Source of the DNA: an uncultured Geobacteraceae bacterium
GTDB lineage: Bacteria; Desulfobacterota; Desulfuromonadia; Geobacterales; Pseudopelobacteraceae
DNA: 64,000 nt
NCBI GenBank assembly: GCA_903901875.1
Contig: CAIUSO010000127.1
Coordinates: forward strand, 1 to 64,000
Direction of reading: 5' to 3'
Each line of letters starts with the position of its first letter. The first letter of the stretch is position 1. The notes beneath the pieces were generated by a model that worked only from the letters and a program-made list of their open reading frames with translations, was not told where the DNA came from and searched no databases. This document shows positions 1-7,378 of the stretch, in pieces. A program made the position numbers and the translations under genes.

Positions 1-44
1 TAGTTGGAGAATCAGAACGAGGATTAATAGCTGAAAACCATTTA

Positions 45-110
45 CTGAGGTGGGTCAGTTGGACGCCGATGGTGGGTCAAAATTCAAAGCCGATTGACAC
101 GAGTTGAACC
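45..110. mobile_element. Possible IS21-family terminal remnant
   Basis: Repeated 'ggtgggtca' at 49-57 and 71-79 followed by '...gccgattgacac', resembling the multi-repeat ends of IS21-family elements; no transposase ORF in the window. Confidence 0.3.
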
Positions 111-221
111 AAACATCATTTCAGCTTGTGACTGCAATTTGTAGAAGTTGAATTTCCCAGCCCAATTTTTACCTTCGGGGCCAGAATCCCATTTACATTA
201 TTTATAAAGCTGAGACTCATT

Positions 222-264
222 GCGGGGGCTTTTTCCCGCTGACCGGTGCTGCCGTTGGTTATGC
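222..264 (-). repeat. Truncated attC-like site (left half only)
   Basis: 39 bp (222-260) identical to 4063-4101; minus strand reads GCATAAC-CAACGG-CAGCACCGG... then diverges at the hairpin centre, with no 2R/1R half. Confidence 0.5.
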
Positions 265-315
265 GATTCGGTTCATTGTTCTTTGAAAACTTTATATGTG
301 TGGGGGTTTTTTGTT

Positions 316-1263
316 TTATTCTTCAGGTTTAATGGATATTTCTTCAAGGCTCTGTCCTTGTCTGGTAAGAAGAGTCCAGAGGTCAGAGTAGAAAAAATTG
401 TCAACAGTCTTTATGTGTTGGGAAAGTAATGGATGCGTAATCATGTTGGGGCGGATGTCGCAGTAATAAACACCGTCAAGCGGATTCAGCTTGATCGTGT
501 ACGCCTTGAAGTGTCCTGGCAGAAATGTTGCTGAAATGCCGTACTCATGCTCTTTTTTTGTCTTTTTACGCTGTACGTCATTTAGAAAAATGGCGATGTG
601 AGACAAATCTGTATTGGTGAGCCTGTTGTATAAAAACTTGTCCATGAAAACCTTGTCGATACGGTCTTTGCTGGAAGTTTTGACAGAACCTATGATTTTC
701 AGTTCTCCTGTTTTGCTTATCATTAAATCATGTTGGTAGGCTGATTTAAAAAGTTCTGTTCCATCATCATCTTTTACAGGCACTTGCATGACACCTGAAA
801 CGCACTCTACATCAAGAGAAACAATCAGTAAGCGGATAAGTCTCTCGAATAAATCTCCGTTTACTTTACGAGCTTGGTTTGATTTCCCGGCTGGTAATGC
901 GTCGAGTGTCGCGCCGATTGATTGCTGAATTGTGTAGATAGTGCGGTTGATGTTTTCTCTTAATTCGTCAGGAGGTTGTTCCCCGTTTTTAATCTGCTCA
1001 AGCGTCTCCAAAAACTGCTTTGCTCCGTTTTCAAAACTTTCAGCATCGTACATGAGCAAAGAATTGAGGGGGCGAGTAATGTTGAAATGTCCATCTTTCC
1101 GGTATTGGAAAAATTGATAGTGGTTTTCGTTCTTGGAGATAATACGGGCTTGCAGTCCTGTTTCTACATATTCCAGGTAGCGGGCGCAAAAAGCGATGTA
1201 GTTTTCTACTGTGTGGAAAAGGTCTTTGTTGACGGCGTGGTTTACGAGGTCTGTAAGCTTCAT
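316..1263 (-). CDS. Type II restriction endonuclease-like protein (partner of the adjacent methyltransferase)
   Basis: ATG at 1263 overlaps the MTase stop (ATGA); 'HDLMISKTGELKIIGSVKTSSKDRIDKVFMDK' resembles a PD-(D/E)XK nuclease core; position next to MTase. Confidence 0.7.
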   Translation of the reverse strand: MKLTDLVNHAVNKDLFHTVENYIAFCARYLEYVETGLQARIISKNENHYQFFQYRKDGHFNITRPLNSLLMYDAESFENGAKQFLETLEQIKNGEQPPDELRENINRTIYTIQQSIGATLDALPAGKSNQARKVNGDLFERLIRLLIVSLDVECVSGVMQVPVKDDDGTELFKSAYQHDLMISKTGELKIIGSVKTSSKDRIDKVFMDKFLYNRLTNTDLSHIAIFLNDVQRKKTKKEHEYGISATFLPGHFKAYTIKLNPLDGVYYCDIRPNMITHPLLSQHIKTVDNFFYSDLWTLLTRQGQSLEEISIKPEE

Positions 1264-2264
1264 CGTATGGATTCCCTCCGTGCTGCGGTTTTCCGGTCGT
1301 GGGCGATCCACTCGTCTTTGGTCATTCGATTTACGCTTTTCAACCGATCTATTGCCCACTTGTTGTAGTCGATGTTCATGTCACATGCCATCCAGCGGCG
1401 TTTGAGTTGCTCCGCAACAACTATCGTGGTTCCAGAACCGGAAAAAGGGTCAATGACGAGATCACCTTCATTGGAAGATGCAAGAACAAATTTTCTCAAA
1501 AGTTCTTCTGGTTTTTGTGTTGGGTGAGGGGTTTTCTCACCCATGCCGTTGCAGGTGGTTGGTATATCAATTACGTCTTTTGGCTTTGCACCTTTAGGGT
1601 TTGGTATCCAGTTGTCACGCTGTTTGTTTCCGTTGCCACCGTATGCGCTTGTTTCTGCCTGTGGGTGCGATGGATATTTGAGGGTATGCGCTCCGTAAGG
1701 AGTGCGTACATCGTCAATGTTTAGTTTGCAAGCGTCTGTTTTACGGAAATGGATGATACTCTCGTGCGACCGTCCCCACTCGTTCCCTAAATTAGCTTTG
1801 TTTTTGTAATGCCAGATAAGCCAACGACAATGCTTGAAATACTTTGATGCAGGGTGTTTGATGTCCGCCAATATTTCAGAGAACCCGCACACATATAAAG
1901 AACCTGTAGGCTTCAAAACACGGGAGGCTTGAGCGATCCATTTGATTGACCACTCAATATATTTTTCTTGGCTCTCGAAATTATCCCAGTCGGCTTTTTT
2001 AATGTTATAGGGGGGGTCAGCAAAAACGAGGTCAATGCTTGAAGCGGGAAGAGACTCAAGCCACTTAATGGAATCACCTTGGAACAGCCGACCGTTTGGA
2101 TGCTCATATTGCAACTGAAAACCTGCTGAAACAGCAGGAAATGAAAACTCTGTCCTTTGCTTCCGTCTCATTTCGTCGGGCGCGAAGATAGTTAATTGTT
2201 CCATTATGTAATGGTCGAGAGCTTGCCAGCCAGCTTCGGCGCTGATTTCAACGGAATATGGCAT
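1260..2264 (-). CDS. DNA (adenine-N6/cytosine-N4) methyltransferase
   Basis: Motifs DPPY ('FADPPYNIKKADW') and FxGxG ('DPFSGSGTT') in beta-class order, 'HPTQKPEELL'; start at MPYSVEIS with RBS ggaggaac. Confidence 0.9.
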   Translation of the reverse strand: MPYSVEISAEAGWQALDHYIMEQLTIFAPDEMRRKQRTEFSFPAVSAGFQLQYEHPNGRLFQGDSIKWLESLPASSIDLVFADPPYNIKKADWDNFESQEKYIEWSIKWIAQASRVLKPTGSLYVCGFSEILADIKHPASKYFKHCRWLIWHYKNKANLGNEWGRSHESIIHFRKTDACKLNIDDVRTPYGAHTLKYPSHPQAETSAYGGNGNKQRDNWIPNPKGAKPKDVIDIPTTCNGMGEKTPHPTQKPEELLRKFVLASSNEGDLVIDPFSGSGTTIVVAEQLKRRWMACDMNIDYNKWAIDRLKSVNRMTKDEWIAHDRKTAARRESIR

Positions 2265-2397
2265 TTTGTTCCTCCGGTCATTGATATTCTGGCAATGTAC
2301 CACGAAATATAAACGGCGGGATAGTCAATTTAGGTTCGGTTTTTGCGCCCCTCAAGGGCGCTCGGTTCTCGGTTTTAATTCGGGTTTTCGGTTTGGT

Positions 2398-2455
2398 GTC
2401 CAACGTGATAAGGCTGACCCGCCGGTTTTTGGGCGGGTCGAGCCGTTTGTTGAAT
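2398..2455 (-). repeat. attC-like recombination site
   Basis: Minus strand: ATTCAAC-AAACG-GCTCGACCCGCCC-AAAAACC-GGCGGGTCAGCC-TTATCAC-GTTGGAC; RYYYAAC/GTTRRRY boxes, imperfect palindrome, one extra base in the 2L arm. Confidence 0.6.
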
Positions 2456-2508
2456 ATTCGTTTTTCTCTGTGATGTTTTTTGTGGTCTAATGCTTTGGAG
2501 GCAAGAAT

Positions 2509-2865
2509 CTAGGCGGCGCGAAGCTTTTTAGTTCGTCCGGTTGAGTGCGATGGTGTGCGGTCTGCTCGTTTTGGCTGTTCCCTTCCAATGTCTAAAAGTG
2601 CTTCTGGATGACGGGATGCTACCTGCAAAAGTACACGTGCCGGGCCTTCCGGTTTACGTCGGCCCTGCTCCCAGTTTCTCAATGTTCCTACACTGATCCC
2701 CACAAGGTCTGCAAACTTATCTTGTGAAAGCCCAAATTGCTCACGTAAAGCGCGAACCTCGGTTTCTGGGAATTCAAATGTTCGAGAGGGCTGCATTGTG
2801 CCTTTCATTATCTCTGCGCCTTGCTTCACGCTTGCCAACAGTTCCTGAAAAAGTACATCATTCAT
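2509..2865 (-). CDS. NadS-like helix-turn-helix antitoxin/regulator
   Basis: 'REQFGLSQDKFADLVGISVGTLRNWEQGRRKPEGPARVLL' Xre-type HTH; downstream of and overlapping a RelE/HigB-like toxin. Confidence 0.85.
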   Translation of the reverse strand: MNDVLFQELLASVKQGAEIMKGTMQPSRTFEFPETEVRALREQFGLSQDKFADLVGISVGTLRNWEQGRRKPEGPARVLLQVASRHPEALLDIGREQPKRADRTPSHSTGRTKKLRAA

Positions 2866-3178
2866 GATATTCCTCCTCAACGATCTTCTTGAGTTGTTTA
2901 AGTTGGTCTTGTGTAAGGTTCCCCTGCACGTTTTTTGGATACATGAACAACAGCAGAATAGTACCTCTCTCCGTAAACCAGTAGTAGATTACTCTTGCTC
3001 CCCCGCTTTTGCCCCGTCCTTCCAAGCCCCATCGTACTTTACGGAGTCCACCGCCGCCGGGAATAACTTTCCCAGCATCAGGTCGCTCCAGTAATGTCGC
3101 CTGAAACAGACGATATTCCTCGTCCGATAGGTTGGATAAAAGCTGTTTGGTAAATATGGGGGTTTCGATAATGATCAT
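2858..3178 (-). CDS. RelE/ParE (HigB2-like) toxin
   Basis: 'IFTKQLLSNLSDEEYRLFQATLLERPDAGKVIPGGGGLRKVRWGLEGRGKSGGARVIYYWF...ILLLFMYPKN' family pattern; start at MIIIETP. Confidence 0.85.
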   Translation of the reverse strand: MIIIETPIFTKQLLSNLSDEEYRLFQATLLERPDAGKVIPGGGGLRKVRWGLEGRGKSGGARVIYYWFTERGTILLLFMYPKNVQGNLTQDQLKQLKKIVEEEYHE

Positions 3179-3184
3179 GAGACG

Positions 3185-3213
3185 ACTATACGTCATTGAC
3201 GTAGTTAATGCAA
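3185..3213 (-). promoter_or_regulatory. Sigma70 promoter with embedded operator palindrome for the toxin-antitoxin pair
   Basis: Minus strand TTGCAT-N17-TATAGT; perfect palindrome TACGTCA-n-TGACGTA at 3189-3203 overlaps the -10. Confidence 0.65.
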
Positions 3214-3220
3214 CGGAGAA

Positions 3221-3252
3221 TTTTTAAAAAAGAGCAGGCGGTTAGCCTGCCC
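3221..3252 (-). terminator. Rho-independent terminator after the lipoprotein gene
   Basis: Minus strand GCAGGC-TAACC-GCCTGC followed by TCTTTTTT. Confidence 0.75.
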
Positions 3253-3277
3253 AGTGGATTTCATTTTATTTATTATG

Positions 3278-3964
3278 CTACCGAGTTCCGTTTAGAGTAA
3301 CTGTCTTGTTGAGTGATGGATAATATAGAATCATCTTTAGCGAGAGAGCATCGCCGCTTGGCGAAATAATATATTCTGTCGTTGCAGAGTAATTTGCAAC
3401 TTGGTACGTCAGAGTTGATACCACTCTGGCGTTCCCATTTCCTGCATCGAAAACTTGATAGGTTGTTGTAACGGAATCAGTTGTTCCATTTAAGTTCAAT
3501 GACAGAGATGGTCCAGATGCAAAGTCGCCAACCTTAAAGGTCGCAGGCATAGTCGCACTATTTGTCTGCACTGCTGTTCCGCTTACACTGCCCGAATAGA
3601 CTGATTTGTAAAGTAACCCATCTGACTTATAGTAACTGGCGACAGTTGAAGATGCTGTTGAGCCTCCAGCAAGCGTCAACGCTACTAACTGCGATACTTT
3701 TGAAACATTCTGTCCTTCAAAAACGGTTGATCCATCACCGCGCATTTGCACACTTCCTGACCACGAACCTCCAGAAGAGTCACTGCCTGTTAGCGTGAAT
3801 GTGGTCGTGCCGGTTGCAGTTAATGGGAGAATCTTTGCTGTGCTATAAGTGTTTGTGTTGACAACTGCAGGAGTGCTTGCTCCTCCGCCACCACCACAGC
3901 CTGCCATTCCAAATGCTACGGCAGCCAGAACCATCATCATTATTTTGACAACTTGTACGCTCAT
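3278..3964 (-). CDS. Putative lipoprotein of unknown function
   Basis: Signal peptide with lipobox-like 'AFGMAGC' then Gly-rich linker; start at MSVQVVK. Confidence 0.65.
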   Translation of the reverse strand: MSVQVVKIMMMVLAAVAFGMAGCGGGGGASTPAVVNTNTYSTAKILPLTATGTTTFTLTGSDSSGGSWSGSVQMRGDGSTVFEGQNVSKVSQLVALTLAGGSTASSTVASYYKSDGLLYKSVYSGSVSGTAVQTNSATMPATFKVGDFASGPSLSLNLNGTTDSVTTTYQVFDAGNGNARVVSTLTYQVANYSATTEYIISPSGDALSLKMILYYPSLNKTVTLNGTR

Positions 3965-4034
3965 TTTTCCATCCTCCCAATTTTGCGACTCCACGCTTCT
4001 CCGTCAGACAGAAATAAGGAGTCTTTCTCTTTCT

Positions 4035-4105
4035 GTTCAACGTGATAAGGCACACCGGTTCGGCGGGGGCTTTTTCCCGCTGACCGGTGCTGCCGTTGGT
4101 TGGAC
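4035..4105 (-). repeat. attC-like recombination site
   Basis: Minus strand: GTCCAAC-CAACGG-CAGCACCGG...AAAAAGCCCCCGCCGA-ACCGGTGTGCC-TTATCAC-GTTGAAC; ggcaGcaccggt pairs with accggtgtgcc leaving one extra base in 2L. Confidence 0.6.
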
Positions 4106-4154
4106 ATTCACCTCTTTCGCTGTTGATTTGATCTGATTCTCTCATGACTCTTGG

Positions 4155-4200
4155 CAAAAAAGAAAAGCCCCACACAGTTAAGTATGGGGCTTCCGTAATC
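4155..4200 (-). terminator. Rho-independent terminator downstream of the PemK-like gene
   Basis: Minus strand agccccatacttaactgtgtggggct + ttttctttttt. Confidence 0.75.
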
Positions 4201-4304
4201 AGACGCCATAGAAGGATTGCATTCTCCCATTTATGGCGGCCACCACCTGGGTGGACTTAAGCCCGATGCCGAAACAGAGCGGGTACAGTTCAGTATATAC
4301 TCTG
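4200..4304 (-). other. Candidate structured 3' UTR / RNA element after the PemK-like gene
   Basis: Hairpins ccacc-cagg-tggtgg and cgccat...atggcg between the stop codon (4305) and the terminator. Confidence 0.35.
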
Positions 4305-4760
4305 TTAAAGATGCCCTGTCAAGTGTGAAAGACCAACCGCATGGAGCATGCAAGCGCGGATATTACGCAAGTCAATTTCATCAATAACTCTGATGACATA
4401 CTGCCGTTTTCCGGTTTTGACCTTGCCGGAGTGTGGTAGGTACAGCCTTTCAAAAGAGACCGTTGCTAGCATATCGGCTTTAACCCAATGATACGAAGCG
4501 TTGTATGGTGCTGGTAACGGGTCTTCTAAATGAAGCTTGTAATGATACGGCATTATGGGTAAAGGCGGTGTCGTACTCAAAGGAACTATGGTGCAAAGCC
4601 CGCCCCTATTCCTGAATCTTGGGGAAACAACAACAGCAGGGCGACGCTTTACCATTTCAGGCTGTACATATCCGTGAAAGTCGCAAATTACAATAGTTCC
4701 TATTTCTGGGTGGTGTTGTATTGAGTACCAATCGTATATCACAGAACGCCATAGCGGCAC
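4305..4760 (-). CDS. PemK/MazF-family toxin-like protein
   Basis: 'EIGTIVICDFHGYVQPEMVKRRPAVVVSPRFRNRGGLCTIVPLSTTPP' PemK/MazF-type N-terminus. Confidence 0.8.
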   Translation of the reverse strand: MPLWRSVIYDWYSIQHHPEIGTIVICDFHGYVQPEMVKRRPAVVVSPRFRNRGGLCTIVPLSTTPPLPIMPYHYKLHLEDPLPAPYNASYHWVKADMLATVSFERLYLPHSGKVKTGKRQYVIRVIDEIDLRNIRACMLHAVGLSHLTGHL

Positions 4761-5350
4761 AACTGTACAATGGATTCATGGATGCATTCTAAATTGTATC
4801 GTGTCAAAGGTGACCCCTTTGGTCTTCCCTCGTTATTGTTTTTCAACCAAGCCTTCATACCCTCCCGAGATCAAGTTGTTGGCTTTATCTTTGTAAATAG
4901 ACCTCCGCCAATAGCTGCAATAATAATAACTAAGAATGGTATATCAGGAAATGCCTTGCCTTTTAGCGGTGCTGAGTCCGCTTATCACCCAGCATATAAA
5001 CCCGTATGGACGTTTTGAGTTGGATATGGAGACTCGGTTGCCGATCACTGCTTGAACGTAGATCTTTGTTCTTTGTGGTTGTTTTTTTACAAACGGCCCC
5101 TCATTACATGAATGTTGGGGTTACCGCTATATCAGTGGAATGTCGTGCCAATCCCTTCCATATAAAGTGTGCCACAATTGGCGCATTCAAAAAACGTACG
5201 ATTCCGCACATATTCACGTACATCCTGCCACCTTCACCAGCTATTTATGTCAACATATCCCCCATACTATGCCGCAGACGATAACGCATACCATGGCTAC
5301 ATGGCCATTTTATGCTTTATGTTTCAAAATAGCGTATACTTTAACCATTA

Positions 5351-5370
5351 TTGTGCCAATAGTGGCACAA
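5351..5370. repeat. Inverted repeat, operator-like
   Basis: ttgtgcc-aatagt-ggcacaa. Confidence 0.4.
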
Positions 5371-5452
5371 CTATTCTGTACCTTAAAGACCTAGTTAGGC
5401 TTATTACGTCATAACTGTCTATTTTATCGGGGTATATTTTAAATTTTCATTT

Positions 5453-5469
5453 TTGGCACGATAATAGCT
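5453..5469 (+). promoter_or_regulatory. Sigma54-like promoter
   Basis: TTGGCACGataaTAGCT versus consensus YTGGCACGNNNNTTGCW (one mismatch in the -12 element), ~70 bp before the RHH start codon. Confidence 0.5.
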
Positions 5470-5539
5470 TATGTATACGGTATGTTCGTTACACAAACGA
5501 AAAAACAACCTTATATATGAAGAGAGAAGGAGATACGCC

Positions 5540-5725
5540 ATGGGAAGAATGAGAGAAAATCCACGTTACAATGTCATTTCAATGAGGGTAAGCGATGAAG
5601 AACGCGATCATCTGGAAAACCTCATGAAAACGACCCACAAAAGCATTTCGGACATCATGCGTGAGGCGATGGAATATTTTTCCGCCCACTACGAGCAGGG
5701 CGGCATGAACTCAAAAGCGGCCTGA
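5540..5725 (+). CDS. Ribbon-helix-helix (CopG/MetJ-like) DNA-binding protein
   Basis: 'RYNVISMRVSDEERDHLENLMKTTHKSISDIMREAMEYF'; RBS gagaaggag before MGRMREN. Confidence 0.75.
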   Translation: MGRMRENPRYNVISMRVSDEERDHLENLMKTTHKSISDIMREAMEYFSAHYEQGGMNSKAA

Positions 5726-5794
5726 AAAACAGGGGGAGCGAGTCTAATTCGTGACCGCCCCCCCTCAATGCCCGCTACAGCTACTCTGTCAAGC

Positions 5795-7324
5795 TCAGCT
5801 GATGGTTATTTCAAACTGTTCCTGGTGGAAGCCGGGCTTGGCCCGTACGGTTATTCTCTTCTTGAATTTCTTTTCCAGCTCTTCAAGTCCACGCCGTTCT
5901 TCGTCATACAGCAGGTCGGCAACCTGGGGATGGACAGTGACGGTCGCCTTGGTCCCACGTATATCAAGCATTTCCCGTCGTAGTTCACGGAAGATTTCGT
6001 GGCAGACGGTTGTTTTTGATTTAATGTATCCACGCCCCTCACAGTAACTGCACGGTTCGCACATCATGCGGCTGATGTTCTCCCGCACCCGCTTCCGGGT
6101 CATTTCCACCAAACCGAGTTCGGAAATTTTCAGAATATTGGTTTTTGACTTGTCAGCTTTCAGAGCTTCTTCCAGCGCCCCGTAGACCTTTTCCCGATTA
6201 ACCTCTTTTTCCATGTCGATAAAGTCGATGATGATAATCCCGCCGATATTGCGGAGCCTGAGCTGGTAGGCTATCTCTTTGACCGCTTCCAGATTGGTTT
6301 TAAGGATGGTATCTTCCAGATTGTGCTTGCCGACAAAACGGCCCGTATTGACATCGACGGCACTTAGCGCTTCTGTCTGCTCAATGATGATATACCCGCC
6401 CGACTTCAGCCAGACCTTCCTGCCGAGGGCCCGGCTGATCTCCACCTCGAGGCCGTAATGGTCAAAAATCGGTTCCTCTTCATCGTACAACTCAATGGAA
6501 TATTTCATCTTTGAGGCAAATGTTGAGATGAAGTTGACGATACGGTCATAGTCAACCTGAGAGTCAACTACAATTTTATCCACCTGCTCGGTGACGATAT
6601 CGCGCACCACCTTTTGAACCACGTCAAGGTCCGAATGCAGCAGGGACGGCACCGCCGCTTTGGCCTGCCGACGGGAAATCTCTTCCCAGAGGGTCGAGAG
6701 ATACTGCATATCCGAGATAAGATCCTCTTCGCTTTTCCCTTCGGAAACCGTTCGGACGATGTACCCTGAGCCCGCCTTTTTCAGACGTTCCACGATCTCC
6801 CGAAGCCGCTCCCGCTCTTCTTCATCCTCGATGCGCCGGGAGATGCCGATGTGGTCAACGGTCGGCATATAGACCAAATGTCGCCCCGGCAGGGAGATGT
6901 GGGAGGTGATTCGGGCCCCCTTGGTGCCGAGTGGTTCCTTGGAAATCTGCACCAGCAGCTCCTGACCCTCCTGCAACAGATCCTCAATGGGGTGCAGGGG
7001 GCGGAAGTCAGGACGATCACTCCCCTCCTGTTCAGACGACGACGGTTCGTCGAATTTTTTGCTGCCGGCATAGAGAAGCGATTCGTATTCCTCAATGGCA
7101 TCAAACACATCGGCCACGTAGAGGAAGGCTGCTTTCTCCAGCCCTATGTCGACAAACGCGGCCTGCATGCCGGGCAATACCCTGATAACACGTCCTTTGT
7201 AAATGTTCCCCACGATCCCCTTTTCCCTGCTCCGTTCGATGTAGAGTTCGGCAATGGTACCGTTCTCAATCAACGCAATGCGGGTTTCGTGGGAAGCGGC
7301 ATTAATAACCAGCTCGGCTCCCAT
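5795..7324 (-). CDS. rng: Ribonuclease G/E family
   Basis: 'GNIYKGRVIRVLPGMQAAFVDIGLEKAAFLYVADV', 'ALSAVDVNTGRFVG', 'RNIGGIIIIDFIDM', 'CPYCEGRG'-like 'CEPCSYCEGRGYIKS'. Confidence 0.95.
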   Translation of the reverse strand: MGAELVINAASHETRIALIENGTIAELYIERSREKGIVGNIYKGRVIRVLPGMQAAFVDIGLEKAAFLYVADVFDAIEEYESLLYAGSKKFDEPSSSEQEGSDRPDFRPLHPIEDLLQEGQELLVQISKEPLGTKGARITSHISLPGRHLVYMPTVDHIGISRRIEDEEERERLREIVERLKKAGSGYIVRTVSEGKSEEDLISDMQYLSTLWEEISRRQAKAAVPSLLHSDLDVVQKVVRDIVTEQVDKIVVDSQVDYDRIVNFISTFASKMKYSIELYDEEEPIFDHYGLEVEISRALGRKVWLKSGGYIIIEQTEALSAVDVNTGRFVGKHNLEDTILKTNLEAVKEIAYQLRLRNIGGIIIIDFIDMEKEVNREKVYGALEEALKADKSKTNILKISELGLVEMTRKRVRENISRMMCEPCSYCEGRGYIKSKTTVCHEIFRELRREMLDIRGTKATVTVHPQVADLLYDEERRGLEELEKKFKKRITVRAKPGFHQEQFEITIS

Positions 7325-7378
7325 AATGATCTTCTCCAGATAAAATAGCGATATGTGTAAAACGAAACGTGAATAGTA

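Noticed and set aside
4305-5725. PemK-like toxin and RHH protein as one toxin-antitoxin pair
   Set aside because: Divergent, ~780 bp apart and not an operon; no direct support
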